From Thysanoteuthis rhombus (Eukaryota > Mollusca > Cephalopoda > Oegopsida > Thysanoteuthidae): a stretch of 64,000 nucleotides of DNA. Location of the stretch: the NCBI GenBank assembly GCA_963457665.1, contig OY735212.1, positions 1,711,397 to 1,775,396 of the forward strand, read 5' to 3'. The position numbers were made by a program, and so were the translations under genes. The notes under the pieces were generated by a model. That model was not told where the DNA came from. It searched no databases and saw only the letters and a list, made by a program, of their open reading frames with translations. This document shows positions 35,024 to 47,459 of this stretch, one piece after another. Positions within the stretch are counted from its first letter, which is position 1; every line of letters starts with the position of its first letter.

Positions 35024-37409
35024 CATTCTTTTCCTTAAATTCTCAAATCCTGGCATTTTTATTTTTTACTTATCCGGCCTATCCTACTCTAATACATTAA
35101 CACATCCATCTTTATATGGTTTACTCATGTCATCAGTAGCTCCCTAGTGCAATTTATCCAGATTTAACCTTCAAATATACCCTATTTCCCAGCGTTGAGG
35201 ATATTCCTGCCTCAAGATCACATGAATTTTGAACTAATCTTATCATTTTTAGTGTTGGTTTGTCAGCGTAAGTTAAAAATGCTTTTTAGTGGGATCAGAG
35301 TGAGAATTATGTCACCTCTGTCCTCAAAAGGGCTTAGGGTGCAGTAAAATAATGCTCGAAATATCTCTCGGGTTCAAAGTGAAATTCTGTTTTTATTCAA
35401 TTTTGTCGACAACAATATTTCTCTCTTTAAAAAAACGACATTTACATTAATAAAATAAACTTTCCCACATGGTTGCTTGTATGAATGAAGGCTGACCATA
35501 TTACAAATTGTTAAAATCTCATTTAGTTTTTCTACAATATGCGAAAACATTCTTTAATGTTTGTCTTTCTTTATCAAATATTACCACCAAAATAACTACA
35601 ATACAGTACAAATTATACCATAGTATTTAAAACAAAATGTTTACATATTTACATGAATGATATAAAGCTTCCCACCTGTAAGTTGCTGCACCTTGAGATC
35701 CGCTGTATTTGAACTCTGGAGTTCAAAGGGAAAATCTGTTTTTATTTGTGCTTTTGTGGACGATGATATTGGTTAAAATCCATCGACCACCTGTGTTTTA
35801 TCGTGAACTAGGCTACAACGAACCGTTATATTGCGAGAGACTTCTGTCTTTCTCGGTATCAACGACATCCTAGCCTTGACTTGCAGAACTTTGAAAAGAG
35901 AGAATAAAGATTAATGTCTCATCACTTTCACCCACGTTACAAAGATAAGTTGTGGGTGGCTTGGCAACATGTGGATCCTCCTGACCACTTATAGTCTGTA
36001 TTTTTTTTTTTTTTTCTTCAATGAAGAGACACTAAATTTACACCCAGCCTTCTTCTTGGTAAGTGATTATGATCGTCTTGCTGCTGTAAGATTTACTGGT
36101 AAACCATTTTAACATTGCAGTCTTATTTCTTCTATCATTTATCAATGATTCATTAAAGTCAGTTTGTTAAGAAGAATAAAAATATCGTTAATATTGATAA
36201 GTCACTACTAGTCCATTGACTAGTATACTAATTATGATTTTTGAAAAGAACTAATAAAAATAAAATCAGTCTCAGCACTCTTATCTATCGTGTTGTGGGT
36301 GGCTCTTTTTTCTTTCTTTTTTTTTTTCTTCTTCTTCTTCTTCTACTACTTCTGGTACTTTAATAATGTACCCCCAAGGTCATTTGTAGGGAGTTTATAC
36401 CGTTAGCATCGATATACATCTAAATTACTACTAATCTGTTGTTTTGTCTACCAATATGGGAATTGATGTTTGTGATTACATATATTTTTTTATCATTTAT
36501 AATATTTTTGTTCATATACTATTTTATACTGAGTATAGCTTAAACACTTTATTCAGATGTTATGCATAGGAGCTCAGATCACTGTCTCACATAGATTAAC
36601 TTCTGTTGTTAGGAATGACCTGTGAAACAAATAACCTTTGGCCTGTAGGAGGTATGGTGAATTTTTTGGATTTATTTGAGTGGGGAAAAGTGTTTTCAAT
36701 GCTGGGAAATATGGTATATCAATTCATGTGTATTAAGGAACACATTTTCCTAATGATGACTTCCCCTTCCCCTCAATTATGGGACCAAATTTTTAAAATA
36801 CCTTATTTTCTTGAAATATTCATTGAATAAAGTAATAATTTTACTTTGTCTTTTTCATTTCTTTTTGTTCTTTGAACAAGTATTTCAAATCATGGTTACA
36901 GCCATAAGACCCTCACATGTAAATATTACCTTTACGATAAAAATAAATAAATAAATGCAGGAAGTCCCCGAGTTAACGTTCGACCCTTTGACAACTTGTG
37001 GTCACAATTGGACTGAACCCTTATTTTTTTTTCTTTTTCTTTTTTTCTTTCCAAACCCTAAATTCAAGTTGCTGACAACAGTTCATTATAATGATCGGTC
37101 CACCACTTTGCAATCTACATCAAAACATTGTACATCTTCAATGCTCCGCAGCTTGCAGGATAACTAGGCTATTGGCATTTTAAGGTGGATCACACTAACT
37201 GTTAATGCTATTTAGTGTGTGTGTGTTATAGTGTTTTGATTGCTTGTAACTTTGTACATAATGAACCATTGTAACCATGTCTTGAAAGTAAAGCTGATGC
37301 AAGTGATGATGGAAAGGAAAGAAAAATAAGTACAATTGAACGTTCCTTCAACGTAAACAATCCGAATAGCATAGAAATGAAGCTTCTCTTGTATAATATT
37401 ACAGTTATT
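35024..37409. other. Intergenic, nothing recognised
   Basis: AT-rich sequence. A TTC tract lies near 36318-36345. The 35350-35420 and 35700-35770 stretches share 'tcaaagtgaaa(t/a)tctgtttttatt', a weak local duplication. No exon-like features were seen. Confidence 0.45.
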
Positions 37410-37784
37410 AGAAATGGTCAACAAAGGTTTCTTCAGTTCTTAGTTTGTCCATGTATGTATTACACATACAGGCCACACCACTGGAGCTAGAGGACTGAAA
37501 ATTTAAACATGGCTCCCTATTTTGTCTTCAAAAATGTTTTTGGTTTTGTTTGTTTTGTTTTGTTTTTTTTTTTCTTTTCAGTTTCCCCTAAATAGGTTTT
37601 TAGTGGCGGGGGGCGGGGGGATAACAACCCTAAGTTTGTGTTTGCCTCTCTTTTGGAAATTTAGACTTTTTTAGTGATCACTACCCAACAATAAGTGAGA
37701 TAACGTGGATTGATCACCCCCCCCCAACATGCTGCCAAATGACATTGATCTCATGATGGCTTTTATTGAGTGACTTACTAGACC

Positions 37785-37787
<3 letters not shown>
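37410..37787 (+). repeat. Interspersed repeat family A, copy 7
   Basis: Shows caaaggtttcttcagttctt, gccacaccactggagctag, agtgatcactacccaacaat and catgatggcttttattgag, with a G-rich/C-rich expansion at 37607-37620 and 37718-37727. It ends in gacctatt, running into an ATT microsatellite. Confidence 0.65.
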
Positions 37788-37820
<33 letters not shown>

Positions 37821-37856
37821 TACAACTAGTGCTATTATATTATTACTATTATTATT
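37785..37856. repeat. (ATT)n microsatellite
   Basis: A perfect ATT run to about 37817, then imperfect ATT/ACT repeats. It begins exactly at the 3' end of a family A copy, as tails of retroposons often do. Confidence 0.9.
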
Positions 37857-38470
37857 TCTTTAATGGTTATTATACATAGAAAAGAAAAAAATATATTCGA
37901 TATACTAAGACAAATATTTGACTGACTTTTGATACCAACTGTACGTAGCTGTTCTAACTTGTGTACAGATCCAACAAACAACACCTAGGAACGGAACTCG
38001 TTCGTTACCTGGGGACTTCCTGTATACAGATGTATAAACCCTGTCCCTTTGAAAACACAGTTATTTCCCCTTTTTTTCTTCTCCAGAACTGAAGATAATA
38101 ATGTTGATTCTCTCTATACAAAGTTTTTATTTTTATTTTTAAACTTTGAATGTTGAACTGATTTATCACTTGTTAATATGTGGTGCAGCAGTTATGCGAA
38201 TGTATCCTTCTTTCAAAACTAGTCATACAATAAAATCATTTTGATTTTCAAGAATAAACATTATACAAACACATAGTCTAGTCTGTGTTGTGTGTGTATG
38301 TATGTATGTGATTATTATAAAGACAATTAGTTATCACATTCTGTCGGATATAGATTATCCATTTACTGATATTTCATACTGTTGGCATAGGGAACAGCAT
38401 AATTGTGCCAAAGATTGTCAAATTATGAAATGAATAATGTAAATGTGTTTTGGACTCCAGTCTTACGAGT

Positions 38471-38556
38471 GTTGTTATCTCAGTCGCACAAGCAGAGTCT
38501 GTATTTAAGGCTGCTTCCAAAGTGGACACGGGTTCAATCCCTGTACGATGCTCATT
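38471..38556 (+). other. tRNA-like sequence (SINE head or tRNA relic)
   Basis: An A-box-like tatctcagtcg (38476-38486) and a B-box-like ggttcaatccc (38531-38541) are about 55 bp apart. The T-arm acggg-ttcaatc-cctgt can pair with one wobble. The acceptor stem and anticodon arm do not fold well, so this is not a functional tRNA. It is more likely a tRNA-derived SINE head or a decayed tRNA copy. Confidence 0.35.
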
Positions 38557-38694
38557 TCTTTATTTATCTACAGGATCTAAGGCTGTTCAATTTGCCAGTG
38601 AGTAAAATCAGTGCTGAGAATTAGTTTCTGATTGTCTTTTTGATTATCACATTTTGTCCGATGTCAATTGTCCGTTTACCAATATTTTATATAT

Positions 38695-39114
38695 TACACT
38701 GTAGGACCTCCATTATCTGTGGTAGATAGGTTGCCAGTCCCCACTGAGGATAATCACAAACCACATATACTAACAGTGTAGCTAAATTTTCTTTCAATTT
38801 CACATGAAAAATTGAGTCAAAAAACATCTAGATTCTCCTTACAGTTATGTATCTAAAATCTATTATTACATATTAATGAATTAAATGTGACATTAATCAT
38901 CAACATTCACTTCATTGAAATTTTTCTTCCTGAATTTTTTCTTTTTTTTTTTAAATATTACTCCTTCAATGCTGTAAATTAATGAAGATATCACTCATTC
39001 TATGTCTGAATTTCTGACATCTTTATACGCCTGTATGCATCTAGATTTAGATGAAAAACTTCTAAATTGAGCCAACTGTGGTTAATGATTCTGCTGATGG
39101 TGAGGTCCTACTAA
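38695..39114. mobile_element. pogo/Tigger-like MITE, copy 2
   Basis: Diverged relative of 34659-35023. It starts ctgtaggacctccattatct and ends gatggtgaggtcctac. The interior shares aaacatctagattctcct, atgtatctaaaatcta and cattcacttcattgaaattt with copy 1. A poly-T insertion near 38943 makes it longer. It runs into a TA microsatellite at 39115-39129. Confidence 0.7.
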
Positions 39115-40286
39115 TATATATATATATATCATTATTTGTACTTGTATCTACTACTGACAAAGTATACCATTGGGATATCTGGTTTTAAATATCTGTCCAC
39201 TTTAACCCTTTCAAGACAAACCGATTAACTCATTCAGGCCGGCTAGTCTTGTAAGTACACTTTGAATTTTACAAACATTATTAATACGTACCAAACGAAA
39301 AATTTGCTGTCATACACCATGAGATCAAATGACCATTATGTTTGTTTCATTTTGCTAAAAATAATATCCATATCTTATAACCTTCAGAATAACATCTCCC
39401 AGGGTTTCTTTAAAAAAAAAACAAAAAAAAAACCTAAATCCATTCATTACTAGCATTGATGAAGAAAAAAAAAACAAGCCTGAATAAGTTAAGGTGCTTG
39501 ATGTCTGAATTTAAATGTCCCAATAGACTTCTGAAAGAGATTTACTTGACCTGTATATCAGAGCATTCATAGAAACATATCTATATGGATATCTCTCAAG
39601 AGTCTCAAAAGGGTTGAATTGTGCCTCATGATTATAGAGAGAATTATTAGAATGGTATATGCAAAAAAGTTTAAATGTAAAGAATGTGTGTAAGCTAAGA
39701 GAAGAGAAAGCAATTACACTCTTTCAGTGTGTAATGAAGATAAGATAAACTTCTTGGTTCATTGACTTGCAAATGCAATCAACTTTCATGACATTACATT
39801 TGGTTAATTTCATTTCTTAACTAAAAATGATGGTAAGACTTGAATAATTGTACTTAGAATATATCAAAGACATTATGATCGTTATTTTATGTTCAACTAG
39901 AATGAAACCTGGATTTTTCTTGTAATGACAAGGGAGATTACTCTGTCATTAGTAATTCAATAGTTATTAGCTTTGACAAACTAGAAATATTCCACACAGA
40001 AATTAAAGCCTGTTGTATGACAAATTCATTCATTAAAAAAGTCAACTTTTCTTTTTTTTTTTTCTTTTCTTTTCTTGATAAATTAATTTATATTTGTAAG
40101 TAAGATGTGCATATCTATACTGAATTGTTTTATAACTTGGAATCCTTTTTCACAACAATTTTTTTTTCTTTTTTTTTCTCCATCAGGATAAGTAGTCTTA
40201 TTTGCTTTTTCTGATGATCTTGAATAACTTTTTGAGAAAAACTCAATTTCTTTTGTCTTTTACCCTTCATCAAATCAATTTTATTT

Positions 40287-40290
<4 letters not shown>

Positions 40291-40335
<45 letters not shown>
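40291..40335. repeat. (TA)n microsatellite
   Basis: About 45 bp of perfect TA. Confidence 0.95.
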
Positions 40336-40340
<5 letters not shown>

Positions 40341-41464
40341 ATACCTATCAGTATATCACACATCTACTGGAAATTACTATTAGCATTTATGGGCCTTTGA
40401 GGCGCTGCAGGATTTTTTTCCCCTTACACTTAAAAACAAATGTGAGGTATATTGTAGACCCATCATAATGAAGCTTTATATAATGTCAAATTGCTTATCA
40501 CATAATTTGAGCTTGGGACCCAATTTTCAAAAAATTGAATTTGACTCTCAAAATAATGGTTGAATACAGACTTTGGCTGAATTGGGTTTTGCTGACTGTA
40601 AAAACTAAATGAATTCAACAAAAACGTTTCAGTAGTCAATAAATTGTACTCAATGCCCCTTTCCCTATTCATCTCTCTAAAGATACTGACATATTGTCAA
40701 ACTCCTAATTCTAGACACTCACTACTATGTATCTAAGTTTTGTTAAAATGTAACCTTCTGGTGAGGTGTCACAATTTTACTAATTTTTATTTATATTTCT
40801 GTCTTCCTGCTGGACTAGCCTCACCTTGCCCCTATTGTTTTTCTACACAAATCCCAAAGATCAGTCTCGAAGAAATTACATGAGGGATTTATCCAATTTC
40901 TGGATTTATTGTGTGTTGGAAGTCTAGACCCATAATTCTCTTTCTGATAACACGTCTACAGTGTAATTGTAAATCTAGGAAGACTTGAGAAAGTTTTTTT
41001 CTTTTTTGTTCCAGTATTGCTCTTGTTTTGAATTACTCACATTTGTAATAAGTTGATAAATACTATCTGAAATTATGAGATGTCAGTCATTGTTCCGTCA
41101 TTTAGACGAATATTCTCACCCTTCATGCAGTTAATGTGTTCTTCAGGCTCTCTCTGGTGTAGAGTCTTTCCAGTTGTGTGTTTTTGTTGGTTTTTTTTTT
41201 TTTTTTTTTTTTTTTTTGTCTTTTTGTTTTGTTTTTTTTTTTTCAGATGGGGGGGGTAGGTTGAGAAGGCTTTAGATCAAGGTTTGAAAGATAAGTGGAA
41301 AAAAAAATTCGAACTTCTATGAAACCTGCTCCAGATGTAGACCTTTAGATATCATATACTTGAATTATATTGCATGTAAGTGGATTCACCGTAAAAGTGA
41401 AGGTAAATAAGTGATTGCTTTTTATTCATAATTTTTTATGTAACATTTACAGGTATCAATAGGT

Positions 41465-41467
<3 letters not shown>

Positions 41468-41499
<32 letters not shown>
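41468..41499. repeat. Poly-T run (32 nt)
   Basis: The longest of several T runs. Others of about 27-30 nt lie at 41191-41217, 41921-41950 and 55708-55736. They are probably A tails of minus-strand retroposons or expanded T tracts inside repeats. Confidence 0.9.
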
Positions 41500-41744
41500 C
41501 TCTTTTCTTTTTTTTTTCCCCTCCTCTTATCTGTATCTCTTAGTACAATAAACTTGTACTACTGGACCAATACTTAGTGATGAGAAGTCTAGTAACCCTG
41601 ACCTAGGTTTATATAAGTTGTACCTGTATAAGTAATTTATTATAATCATTTCCTTCAGAATGCGTGACCCATTTGAATTTCAGTTTGCCATTATATTCCA
41701 TATTTGCCAGATATCTTGGATGATAGGTGAAGGCATGCTTTATT

Positions 41745-41910
41745 TTTCAACCTTTAAGAACACAACCCCAAGATGGTCAATACCTTCCACCCAATCATAT
41801 GGCTAGGAGTGCACAGGAAAATATCCCTTACGGGGAGTTTTCCACTCTCAGGGGAATCAAACTCATGACCTTCTGCATGTAAGGCAGATCAGGAATACAT
41901 TGCAGTATAT
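41745..41910 (-). mobile_element. tRNA-Val-like SINE fragment
   Basis: On the minus strand TCTGC-CTTACAT-GCAGA (41872-41888) forms a perfect 5-bp anticodon stem with a 7-nt loop and anticodon TAC (Val). It is followed by AGGTC and a decayed T-arm containing gtttgattcc, a B-box remnant. The D-arm is not clear, so this is not a working tRNA. The unrelated sequence continuing downstream to about 41745 would be the SINE body. A 30-nt T run lies just beyond the 5' side (41921-41950). Confidence 0.45.
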
Positions 41911-41916
41911 TATATT

Positions 41917-41950
<34 letters not shown>

Positions 41951-43591
41951 CTCCACTTTAGGCTTCACTGGCTTAGGAAATTCAATACTACAGCACATCT
42001 CTAATCCCAAGCATGCTGGATTAGTGAGGTTCAATCTTTGACACCCCCCCCCCCAATACTTGCATTGTATTAGGTTGATGCAAAAAGGCTTCATACCATT
42101 TGTTTTTCTCAAATGGACAATGTAGGAGATATTTGCTTTTGACAGGCCTAGTATGGCACTTAATCATAAGATAGATAAGATCTAATGTGTGACATTCAAA
42201 ACACTTGACTTGATATATGACTATGTTGGATGTAGCTATGGTCACATGATCCTGCTAACACAATAAGACCATCCTGAAATTTCCTTTGGCTATGCCGTGT
42301 ACTGCTATGTACATCTGTTGCAGATTGTAACGACTACTCTTTTTCTTTATAGACAAAGTGATTCTGTTGTATCAGGTCACATTTATTTAAACCATTGTGC
42401 AGCACTACGTGACACATATTGATATCCCTTTTATCAGTTTTTATTGTTTGATGGAGGAGCTGTGTACTAAGTTTCAAGCTATTGATTTCATTCTAAGTGT
42501 TGCTATGAATTTTTTTTTCTACATTTGCTCAGCTTAGGCCAGCTTTATCTGAACATGCAAAAAAGATGAAAAAAACATTCTGTCCCCTGCCTAATGCACA
42601 TTTTAGTGCTATGTAACTATGGAGCTATCATGATAATCAATTTTGTGGGCATTTGAAGAATTTTTCAAAATCCTTCTAGATGATTTCAACACCTAAATTC
42701 GGTGGGTTTGGACCTAGTAGTTATACTTTTTACAATTTTTTTTTTTCTACCATTAATTTTGAAAATACTTTTGATTGAAAGAAAAAATTATTGTATTCAA
42801 AAATCTATTATATTAATTTACAAAGGTTGAACCACTTTTTTTTTTTCTTTTTTCTTTTTTCAAACTTAACCCAGTCCCTAGATAGTTCCTATTGGTCCTG
42901 GCTGCATATGTGTGCAAAATTCACATATGGTTTCTGCTACTTTTAGGATTTTAATATGTTGTTGTGTGTTTGGTTTTTTTTTTTTTTTTAGAGTATACTT
43001 CAGGTCATTTCCTGGCGGATTTAGATGTTTTGGATCAAAAAATTCAACAAATGAGTTAGCAAACATGGTCCTGTCCAGCAGTACCATCAGTCACACAATC
43101 GGTATTTAAATTTTGTAAGTAATTTAATTTAATGTTACATTTTGAATGAGATGAAGTTTCAGAGAGACACATCCATATATTGTTCTCAATTAAGTCTTGC
43201 ATTATACAAAAATAAAAAGTCAATATTGACTCCATTTTGAAATCATATATACAACACAAGGTCGACTAGTGATTCTTTCATCCCGGATGATTTACTCTGA
43301 GTAATTTCTTTCTTCTCAGTGTGATGGGTGGTCTATTTGTCTACCATCTTCAGACAAATGTATTTATCTGATAGTCTTATTTTCTATTTTATTCATTTTT
43401 AATCTTTTATCATTTATCTGATTAGTCACTCAGCCTTACACACCAATCATTCTGGGCCATTTGTTTCTGGCCACATTCTGCCAGCCCCCCCCCTTCCTAT
43501 TTTTTTATCATCAAATAATTCCATCTCTTTGATGGTTTTGTTTCTGTGCTCTGGGATGCCAAATTGCTATTTGTGATGTCCAACTTACTTT
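41951..43591. other. Intergenic, nothing recognised
   Basis: AT-rich, with T runs near 42838-42860 and 42973-42990 and C runs near 42043 and 43486. No coding or named repeat signal. Confidence 0.5.
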
Positions 43592-43777
43592 TGTTGCTCC
43601 GACAACTATCTTTCCATGTATCTTCATTCCTTCTAGTACCTCTTGGACTAGTTCCCCTCTCTTGCAAAAAAACCTCAGGTCTTATAAAGAGGAAAGTTAC
43701 TCAATGGTTGCCTGAGCTGACCACAATTCATGGGCAAATGATTAAGTTAAACAAAGATGATCGTTGGTACTTGTATC
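43592..43777 (-). repeat. 3' LTR of the 43.6-47.6 kb copia element
   Basis: Shares with 47460-47614 the phrases (plus strand) gtacct..tg..c.agtt, cctctcttg, agttactc and accaagttaaac/gattaagttaaacaaagat, in the same order, with an extra ~20 bp here. Its end begins TGTTG on the plus strand. Similarity is about 65%, so the insertion is old. Confidence 0.55.
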
Positions 43778-44046
43778 GAAGTTGTTGTTTTTATTATTAC
43801 TTTGCCATACTCACTTGTGTCCAGTTGTAAGTACCTCCAGTAATGGCTTAGAAGATGCTCTGGCCTTCAAGAGAGGGTCAATCAGTTGGAGATCCTTCAG
43901 CACCCATCTTAGCCATATCTCCCTTATTCTCACAATGTCCACTCAGCAGTCTTGAATCACATCCAAGCTTTCAGTGTGGTCTATCAATGATTAATTGTCC
44001 GTATAGCATTCAACTTTTGGAGTAGGAATCCCAAACACTTCCTTCA

Positions 44047-44337
44047 TCATGACTGCAACTTGTACTCCTGCATCTTTCTGCTTCTGCCATTGTCTATGCA
44101 GCAAAAGGGCTTTTTGTTGTATGGTTCCTCGACTGGCACATTATCGATGCCACTTGTCCATTTCCTGGAATAAATATTATTGTATACCCTTGAGACACAC
44201 CTGGTGGTAGAATGTGCAGTATCAGAATAGATGATTATTTTGAGATTTCTGGGTCGGCTGAGATCTGGAATCACTAAACAAATCTTGTGGTCTTTCAGTT
44301 TCTTCACCTCTTTGTTCACCATGTTTATGTTCCTCAC
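44047..44337 (-). pseudogene. copia RNase H fragment
   Basis: About 96 residues read as RNase H. KEVKKLKDHKICLVIPDLS is the start, followed by LKIIIYSDTAHSTTRCVS, matching the usual 'L-x-I-x-x-Y-S-D-A-x-x-x-N' first catalytic Asp region. It lies downstream of the RT fragment in the expected order. The continuation is truncated and the remaining catalytic acids cannot be placed. Confidence 0.65.
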
Positions 44338-44447
44338 AATAAGATTCTTGCTGTGATTACACCCAACTCAAGCATTATAATACATCTGGCCTTTTCTATG
44401 TTGGTGTCAAAACAATCTGTCCACACTATGAATGTAAACTGGCCTTC

Positions 44448-44955
44448 TCAGCTGTATAGGGAGATTCCTCCATCTACTTCAATCGAACTTTGCTTGATTG
44501 GTTCAAGGTTTGCTATGTAGTTGCATTTATCTAATAGCTCACAGTTTTTGTTCCGTCTGACATTGTGTCCAACGTACATGAATGAACCCTGTGAACTAAT
44601 GCTAAATTCCTTCATTATCTTATCCATAACAAACTGATGCCAATCTGTGTTACACAATACCATCAATATATGAATCAACGATCCCTCTTAGCACACCATA
44701 CTCATCTTGCCACAGGAATATTGCATTATTGTAGATACTGATTTTTACCCCCCCAGTCTGATCAGTCCCTGCAGCACACGTCCGCACATCATTTAACCCA
44801 TAGATCCACCCTTTCAGTCTCCATAATGTTATGTTTTCACAGAACTCTGTTGGGGGCTTGGGATACTCCTCTCATTCAATCTCATCTCCTTGTAGAAATG
44901 CTGAATTAAGTTCCTGTCTCTTTATAGGTGCTGTCATGAAACTGATCCTTAATGC
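44448..44955 (-). pseudogene. copia reverse transcriptase fragment
   Basis: The upstream part reads ELNSAFLQGDEIE, then a stop, EEYPKPPTEF and LKGWIYGLNDVRT. The catalytic box then reads SYIDGIV, where Y-V-D-D is expected, so the second catalytic Asp is lost. The downstream part (44448-44678) contains EFSISSQGSFMYVGHNVRRN and a CNYIANLEPIK segment, the usual thumb landmarks. Several stops are present. Confidence 0.75.
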
Positions 44956-45229
44956 TTGATGACTGCATGTCGGTAGATCTGTCCAAACATTATGTATCTT
45001 CTCTTTGAATCATCTTTGCTTTCATGAGCATTGCTTTAAGCATTTCCTTCTTTCACCTTCCTGATGATAACCCACCTTGTTCTGATTTATCATCATTCAC
45101 ATCATTCTCAATTAGATTCTGCCCCTCTCTTTCTTTGGTATCCGTCACTTCCTGGCTCAGTTCCTCTCAACCGATCAGCAAGATTTACCGCTCAGGTTCT
45201 GGCAGCTGCCTTCATCTTGTTACGTTATC

Positions 45230-45400
45230 CCCACACACTCTATCGGGACTTCCTCTCCATCAACTTGTACGTCTAGCCAGTTTCCATTCTTGGATCCTTG
45301 TTCTGGCTGTGATGGAAACACCTTTGCTTTTGCCACTGTACCATTATCTAGAGTATATTTCACAAACATTTTTGGTTTGGGTTTCACTTCTCACGACCCG
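45230..45400 (-). pseudogene. copia integrase-RT linker fragment
   Basis: Reads YTLDNGTVAKAKVFPSQPEQ followed by a SKNGNWLDVQVDGEEV stretch. This resembles the 'A-x-V-L-x-R-A-G-K-x-x-G-x-x-x-x-W-x-x-V' linker of GalEa-type copia polyproteins. Confidence 0.5.
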
Positions 45401-46499
45401 AGTCTCATTATCACAACACACTAATTTAGGCTCCTTTAGGATACCTTTGTCAACTTCTTCCTCTTAGTTGTCCTCCTCTTCATCTGGGTCATCCATTGCT
45501 CTCTTGTATCTCTTCTAGCTGCTGACTCTCAAGTTTGGATGCCACACCCGTTGCCTGTTATGTCTGCTGCTGCTGAAGAAGTACGTCTTCTCAAAACAAT
45601 AACTTGGCTATTCTTATTTGATGATCCATTATTTCTTTCACCATAACTTATATCCTGAGTATTTCTTTCATTTTACATCCACCAGAATACTACAGTTTCA
45701 TTATGAAAATTCTACTTAACCCCATATTTGCAGAATCATGTGGGAGGAGGGTAAATAAAATGATATATATGTACATTTAAAGGTTCTTCAATTTTTTTCT
45801 CTTTTAAGTTAATCAGTATGAATCCCCTCAATGGTTTAATATGGTAGAAACATTAGTTTACCAGGCAAAAGCAAGTATGAGGAAGAATCAAATTCATAAA
45901 ATCGAAATTGAATAACAGCAATTTAAGTTAAATGTCTTATATTCTTCGGAGAACTTTACATTCTATCATCTACAGGGGATGGATAGGGCGTGCGAAAACA
46001 GAAAAAAGTGTGTGTTGGGGGTGGGGGCGACCAATTCCCCTTTGCTAAGTTGCACATTAAACATAAACGAACCACCAGATTCTAACAATGAAAGACCGTT
46101 TGCTGATCTTGAGCATATTCTGGATAACCAACTTGGTTATTGTTGAGGCACTCCATCCTGGGCATCCTAGGCCAGATGGAGCAACTCCCCCACACACACT
46201 CAAAGAAAGTTTCTCTATCAAATCATCTAACTGGTGTAGTTGTGCTGGGTCTCCTCGATGAGACTGTCAATGTCTCCTGGTTGGTGTCTTTGTGGGGACT
46301 GAGAAACTGCTACTTGGGGCTTTCTTCCTCCCTTTTCCTGTCAATTCTTGCCTGACTTCTCTGGTAGCACCACAACCTTTCTTGATGATGGAGAGCCAAC
46401 TTAAAAGTGGTGGGACAAAAATAAGCCCATGTTGTGAACTTGATCTTTCGGGCCCAGGGGATATAGATCACTTTTCAATTGCTGCAGTAGGAATCTTGT

Positions 46500-47008
46500 A
46501 TTTTTTTCAGGATCTTCCTCTCCCTTGCAGGTTGCTCTGGGGTGATCATTCTTGCCACATTGTTAGCACCCTGATCTCCTGCCACTCGCCTTGTCTCCTG
46601 CCACTTGCTATGATTGGCAATGTTTTCTGGTTATCAATGTCTAAGCAGTTGGGAAGGGAGGTGATGGCTTTTTTATCCATTGCAAGGTTGAATCTCCATT
46701 CTCCTTGCATACTGTCAGAGGAGACTGACACAATACCCCTGTTTTTCCATGAGGAATGCCCATATGCTCCCCTCACACATAGCCAGGAACTGTGTAAACT
46801 GATATTGTGGTTGCCCAAGGCACTCGAACCGAAGAATGTGTTCTTTTGTTTGGAGGTCTCCCTTGGTGAGTGTTACACATTCATCGCTTCTGGATAACAA
46901 TACATCCCACATAGCCAAGCTATTCCCTTTCACGACTTGATCCATCTTCACCTCCAAATTGGAGAGTGTCTTAATTTGATCAGACAATTTTGTTTTGTTT
47001 CTTGTCAA
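46500..47008 (-). pseudogene. copia gag fragment with CCHC zinc knuckle
   Basis: A lysine-rich frame starts MTRNKTKLSDQIKTLSNLEV at 47008, with no clear homologue by eye but in gag position. Downstream, at 46568-46527, a C-X2-C-X4-H-X4-C knuckle reads CG KNDH PRATC. The second position of the first C-X2-C is a stop codon (TAA). The frame changes between the two parts. Confidence 0.55.
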
Positions 47009-47440
47009 TCAAAAAAACCAACACCATTCTTGTTTCGATGCTTTTCAGCTTGAGCCAATCTACCATATTCTGTTAACATGGTGAGAGTAATTTTGGCATC
47101 AGTGGATGAACTCTGTCACATTGTTGATAATTGGAGGGAATTTCCAGTGGCAAGAGAGCCCTTACTTGTACATTAGAGATTTTTTTGGCTTGACTTATTT
47201 TTTCCTACTTCTTCCTTTTTGTTCTTCTTTGATCAGGATTCTGATACTTCTCCCTTTTCCCATTCTCCTTGGATGGTGGGGGGTCTTCTTTTTTTTTTTT
47301 TCTTCACCCCCTTTCAAGTCAAATGAAGCTCTTGTGGCTTGACATTTTTTTATCAGCCATGAGGGAGCTAAAAAGGAGAGGAGTGGGGTAACCATGTCAG
47401 TCTTCTTCCTGTCCTAGTTTTTCCTAAAGCTCTGCATGGG

Positions 47441-47456
47441 TCTCTGCTATCATAAA
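47441..47456 (-). promoter_or_regulatory. Primer-binding-like site next to 5' LTR
   Basis: The minus strand reads ttatgatagcagagac a few bases inside the LTR end. It resembles the initiator-Met tRNA primer site of animal copia elements (tggtagcagagc form). Confidence 0.4.
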
Positions 47457-47459
47457 AAA

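Larger units (their letters stand above)
39130..41740. other. Intergenic with microsatellite and poly-T tracts
   Basis: A TA repeat occupies 40291-40335. T runs of 27 and 32 nt occur at 41191-41217 and 41468-41499. No exon or named transposon was recognised. Confidence 0.5.

Noticed and set aside
45024-45467. Long plus-strand frame, Ser/Leu-rich
   Set aside because: It lies opposite minus-strand copia linker sequence, so it is the complementary shadow of that element.
46292-46897. 201-codon plus-strand frame
   Set aside because: It is antisense to the copia gag/zinc-knuckle region. The knuckle on the minus strand explains the low stop density.
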